DNA of 64,000 nt from the IMG/VR virus record IMGVR_UViG_3300009182_003747, positions 1-64,000 of that record. The stretch is one strand, 5' to 3'. Positions 62,409 through 64,000 of this stretch are shown here, one piece after another. The translations under genes and the position numbers were made by a program. Position 1 is the stretch's first letter. Each line of letters starts with the position of its first letter. Source of the DNA: a virus. The notes below the pieces were generated by a model. It saw only the letters and a list, made by a program, of their open reading frames with translations. It ran no database searches and had not been told where the DNA came from.

Positions 62409-62734
62409 TATCTAGTTACCCTGGGAGTTACTGTGACTATACCCTCTACTACTCTCGATATCGTGTTGGCTGCATCCGTGAGGAAGATATCGTAGACGTA
62501 TCTTCCAGACTCTAGATTAGAAGTCTGATTCGCTGTTAGAGCTAGAGTAACGGATCCATTGCTGATATTAGCGGTGAATACAACTGTGGCATTCGAGCTG
62601 CTGTACCACTTGCGAATCTGAGAGTTGGCTGTGTAGCCAACTGTATCTAATGGATCACCATTCTCATCTTTGAGATCGACAATGGTGTTGAATGTGGTAC
62701 CTTGGTCTATTACTATGTTAGCCTTCGTAGCCAT
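62408..62734 (-). CDS. Small Ig-like structural protein
   Basis: 108 residues with an all-beta pattern of about eight strands: NIVIDQGTTFNTIVDLKDENGDPLD, a Y-x-A-N-S-Q-I-R-K-W block, SVTLALTANQTSNLESGRYVYDIFL, and VVEGIVTVTP. It resembles baseplate/tail accessory domains with an immunoglobulin-like fold (T-x-x-L-x-x-G-R-Y-x-Y-D). A link between baseplate and fibres is plausible. Gene spacing (4 bases upstream, 1-base overlap downstream) indicates one operon. Confidence 0.6.
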   Translation of the reverse strand: MATKANIVIDQGTTFNTIVDLKDENGDPLDTVGYTANSQIRKWYSSSNATVVFTANISNGSVTLALTANQTSNLESGRYVYDIFLTDAANTISRVVEGIVTVTPRVTR

Positions 62735-62738
62735 ATTT

Positions 62739-63368
62739 TTACACCGATACTAGAGTCTTGCTTATAATGAGATTTGTGTTCGTAGAAGTTGGAGTGAATA
62801 GTATGTTTACGTTTCCTGAAGCTATATTAGCAGAGAACGTTCCAATGGTGTTGTTGCTCAGTAGAGTCGCGTACTCTGTCAAGTAGACATTACCACCGCT
62901 CTGTAGAACCAGTATCTCAGTCGTCTGGTAGTTATTGACTACGTTATCGTCCACGCTTATGACATACTTTCCAGATCTATAGGTGCTGGTGCTGAAAGTG
63001 TCGATAGATACAGTAGAAGTTCCTGTAGTTGCAACGTTAGAAGACGCCATGTAAGTTAGGCCTTGACCTATGGTCAGGCTACCGTTTACAGATACAGTGT
63101 TACCTGTAAAATTCGTGTTTGATAGAACACTGATCGCGGCGTTTGTCTGTACATTTCCGCCCCTGATACTAGTTGCGGCGATGGTATTTGAGCTAAAGAT
63201 TCCGCTGACAAATGCATTGCCCGAGGTGAGATCGCCGTTTGCAGTAAGTCCCGCGGTAACGACCACTGTGGTCAGTGCTGAAATGGCGTTATTTGTCTTT
63301 GCTATCCATCCCGTGAAAGTATCAGATGAGACATTTACTGATGGGAGTACTGCTGTGTTAACTGCCAT
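62739..63368 (-). CDS. Fibre/baseplate-associated structural protein
   Basis: 209 residues. N-terminal helix DTFTGWIAKTNNAISALTT, typical of phage fibre attachment regions, followed by Thr/Ser/Asn-rich beta-helical repeats (NTNFTGNTVSVNGSLTIGQGLT) and a C-terminal beta domain. It is similar in composition to the fibres to the left but short. Its start overlaps the end of the 63358 gene. Probably part of the baseplate-fibre junction. Confidence 0.6.
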   Translation of the reverse strand: MAVNTAVLPSVNVSSDTFTGWIAKTNNAISALTTVVVTAGLTANGDLTSGNAFVSGIFSSNTIAATSIRGGNVQTNAAISVLSNTNFTGNTVSVNGSLTIGQGLTYMASSNVATTGTSTVSIDTFSTSTYRSGKYVISVDDNVVNNYQTTEILVLQSGGNVYLTEYATLLSNNTIGTFSANIASGNVNILFTPTSTNTNLIISKTLVSV

Positions 63369-63579
63369 TATTTACCGCCTGTGCTATTATTCTTAACATG
63401 TCTTTTATCTCAGAGACATCACCCTTTAGAGTATTCATCTCTGATCTTAGATTATTAAGCTCAACTGCCCTGTTTATCTGTTCTCTATACAATTTGAGCT
63501 CATCCATATTCATATTTATAACGGCGTTTGTGCTCATATCTCGCATCAAACCTGGAACGTTAGTCTTAGCGTATTTCAT
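63358..63579 (-). CDS. Small coiled-coil structural protein
   Basis: 73 residues. N-terminal MKYAKTNVPGLMRDMSTNAVINMNMDEL, then a coiled-coil ELKLYREQINRAVELNNL with SEMNTLKGDVSEIKDMLRII, and a short tail. Small proteins with this M-K-Y-x-(K/R) start and a C-terminal coiled coil lie in the baseplate gene clusters of T4-like marine phages. An exact TATAAATA within this gene (63513-63520, minus) could serve the next gene but may be chance from Asn/Met codons. Confidence 0.6.
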   Translation of the reverse strand: MKYAKTNVPGLMRDMSTNAVINMNMDELKLYREQINRAVELNNLRSEMNTLKGDVSEIKDMLRIIAQAVNNGS

Positions 63580-64000
63580 TATGCAGAGACACCTATAGCT
63601 CTTATACTCGCCACCATCGGCACGACAGATGGGTATTTAGCGAGCAATACAATCTTAAACTGCATTGTATCATAAGTATCAAACGTAACGTTATTGCCGT
63701 TGTAGTATCTCACGACATTGTTGTTGTTCTTATTTGTGAAAGCTTGATACGGAGTACCACGCGCCGTGACATATCCAGTTGACGACAGCGCCTCTGCTCT
63801 GCCTACCAGCGATATATTCAGTCCCGAGCCAACTACGCCGTACTGAGTTAGTACTGAATCGTTGATGTTAATAGAGGTATCGCTGTCTATAGTATTGACC
63901 ACCGCTATCTGATAGTTAGTAGGAAATAGAGGTGATGAGATCTTAACGATATCGCCTACCCTGTAGTCCAGACCAAACGTAGTTCCAATTCCAACTATAT
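63579..64000 (-). CDS. Baseplate-wedge-type protein, C-terminal part (5' end outside window)
   Basis: The frame is open from the right edge to the stop at 63579, so the GTG at 63902 is internal and the gene is truncated by the window. The visible 140 residues end RYYNGNNVTFDTYDTMQFKIVLLAKYPSVVP shown here as key parts (FDTYDTMQFKIVLL, VPMVASIRAIGVS). This F-D-T-x-x-x-x-x-I-K-I-V-x-L ... VP-x-x-x-x-x-R-A-I end is characteristic of large baseplate wedge proteins of marine T4-like phages (gp10/gp8 neighbourhood). The specific subunit cannot be named. Confidence 0.6.
   Translation of the reverse strand, partial: IVGIGTTFGLDYRVGDIVKISSPLFPTNYQIAVVNTIDSDTSININDSVLTQYGVVGSGLNISLVGRAEALSSTGYVTARGTPYQAFTNKNNNNVVRYYNGNNVTFDTYDTMQFKIVLLAKYPSVVPMVASIRAIGVSA

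Noticed and set aside
63513-63520. TATAAATA inside the 63358 gene as a late promoter
   Set aside because: The octamer is exact on the minus strand but 145 bases from the next start and lies in an Asn/Met codon stretch. Listed only as a possibility, not as a promoter.
1-64000. Prophage or integrative element with attachment sites at tRNAs
   Set aside because: No integrase, excisionase or duplicated tRNA 3' end was seen. Gene content is that of a virulent T4-type phage, and the tRNAs are complete and CCA-encoding.

Overview
This window is part of a T4-superfamily myovirus genome (tailed phage, Tevenvirinae-like gene content). The evidence is an almost complete, ordered set of T4 core homologues on the minus strand: clamp gp45, clamp loader gp44/gp62, RegA, recombination nuclease gp46/gp47, late sigma gp55, UvsW, UvsY, gp3-like, capsid gp23, scaffold gp22, protease gp21, core gp67, portal gp20, tube gp19, sheath gp18, terminase gp17/gp16 and neck/tail-completion gp15, gp14, gp13. 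The host is probably an alphaproteobacterium of the Rhizobiales. The phage carries an outer-membrane beta-barrel whose mature N-terminus (TDLP followed by a Lys/Pro-rich stretch) looks like Omp25/Omp31-type rhizobial porins. Host assignment is inference.

Layout. Positions 1-8.5 kb are read rightward. They hold twelve CCA-encoding tRNA genes (Ser-UGA, Arg-CCU, Val-UAC, Asn-GUU, Thr-UGU, Thr-AGU, Cys-GCA, Trp-CCA, Gly-GCC, Gly-UCC, a Leu-UAG-like gene, Ser-GCU), small accessory genes, two non-coding blocks with strong predicted RNA structure (about 2.65-2.87 kb and 5.74-5.89 kb) and consensus sigma70 promoters. One AT-rich gene at 3.1-3.5 kb is read leftward from a T4-type late promoter. From 8.46 kb to the end, every gene is read leftward. 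Positions 8.5-10.6 kb hold a possible lysis group (exported lytic transglycosylase plus membrane proteins). Positions 10.7-13.6 kb hold the RegA/clamp-loader/clamp replication block. Positions 13.6-21.3 kb hold nucleotide and DNA-modification genes: two glycosyltransferase types, a C5 cytosine methyltransferase, a UDG-fold protein, dCMP deaminase, a thymidylate-synthase-fold enzyme with a cytosine-type Asp, an Nmad1-like protein, a nuclease-like protein, a MazG-like protein and a FkbM methyltransferase. Positions 21.3-27.2 kb hold peptide deformylase, gp46/47, gp55, UvsW and UvsY. Positions 27.2-43.5 kb hold the head, tail and packaging genes. Positions 43.5-62.1 kb are a very large tail-fibre/adhesin array (three glycine-rich proteins, three beta-propeller-like proteins, several Asn/Thr/Ser-rich fibres). 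Positions 62.1-64 kb are small structural genes and the truncated C-terminus of a baseplate-type protein.

Regulation separates cleanly. Between 12.8 and 27.2 kb, minus-strand promoters have the form TTGACA-N17-TATAAT, and several sit inside the 3' part of the preceding gene. From 28 kb on, minus-strand genes are instead preceded by TATAAATA-type octamers, the element read by T4 gp55, which is itself encoded here. Three intrinsic terminators with UUCG loops end the gp23, gp19 and transglycosylase units.

The most interesting candidates are: (1) a probable cytosine hypermodification and glycosylation cassette at 13.6-19.1 kb; (2) two late-promoter genes whose products begin with a T4-style capsid-targeting peptide, and so may be internal proteins ejected with the DNA; (3) two structured RNAs in the tRNA region; (4) the tandem receptor-binding array, including a 93-bp in-frame repeat; (5) three tandem paralogous mini-proteins of unknown function.
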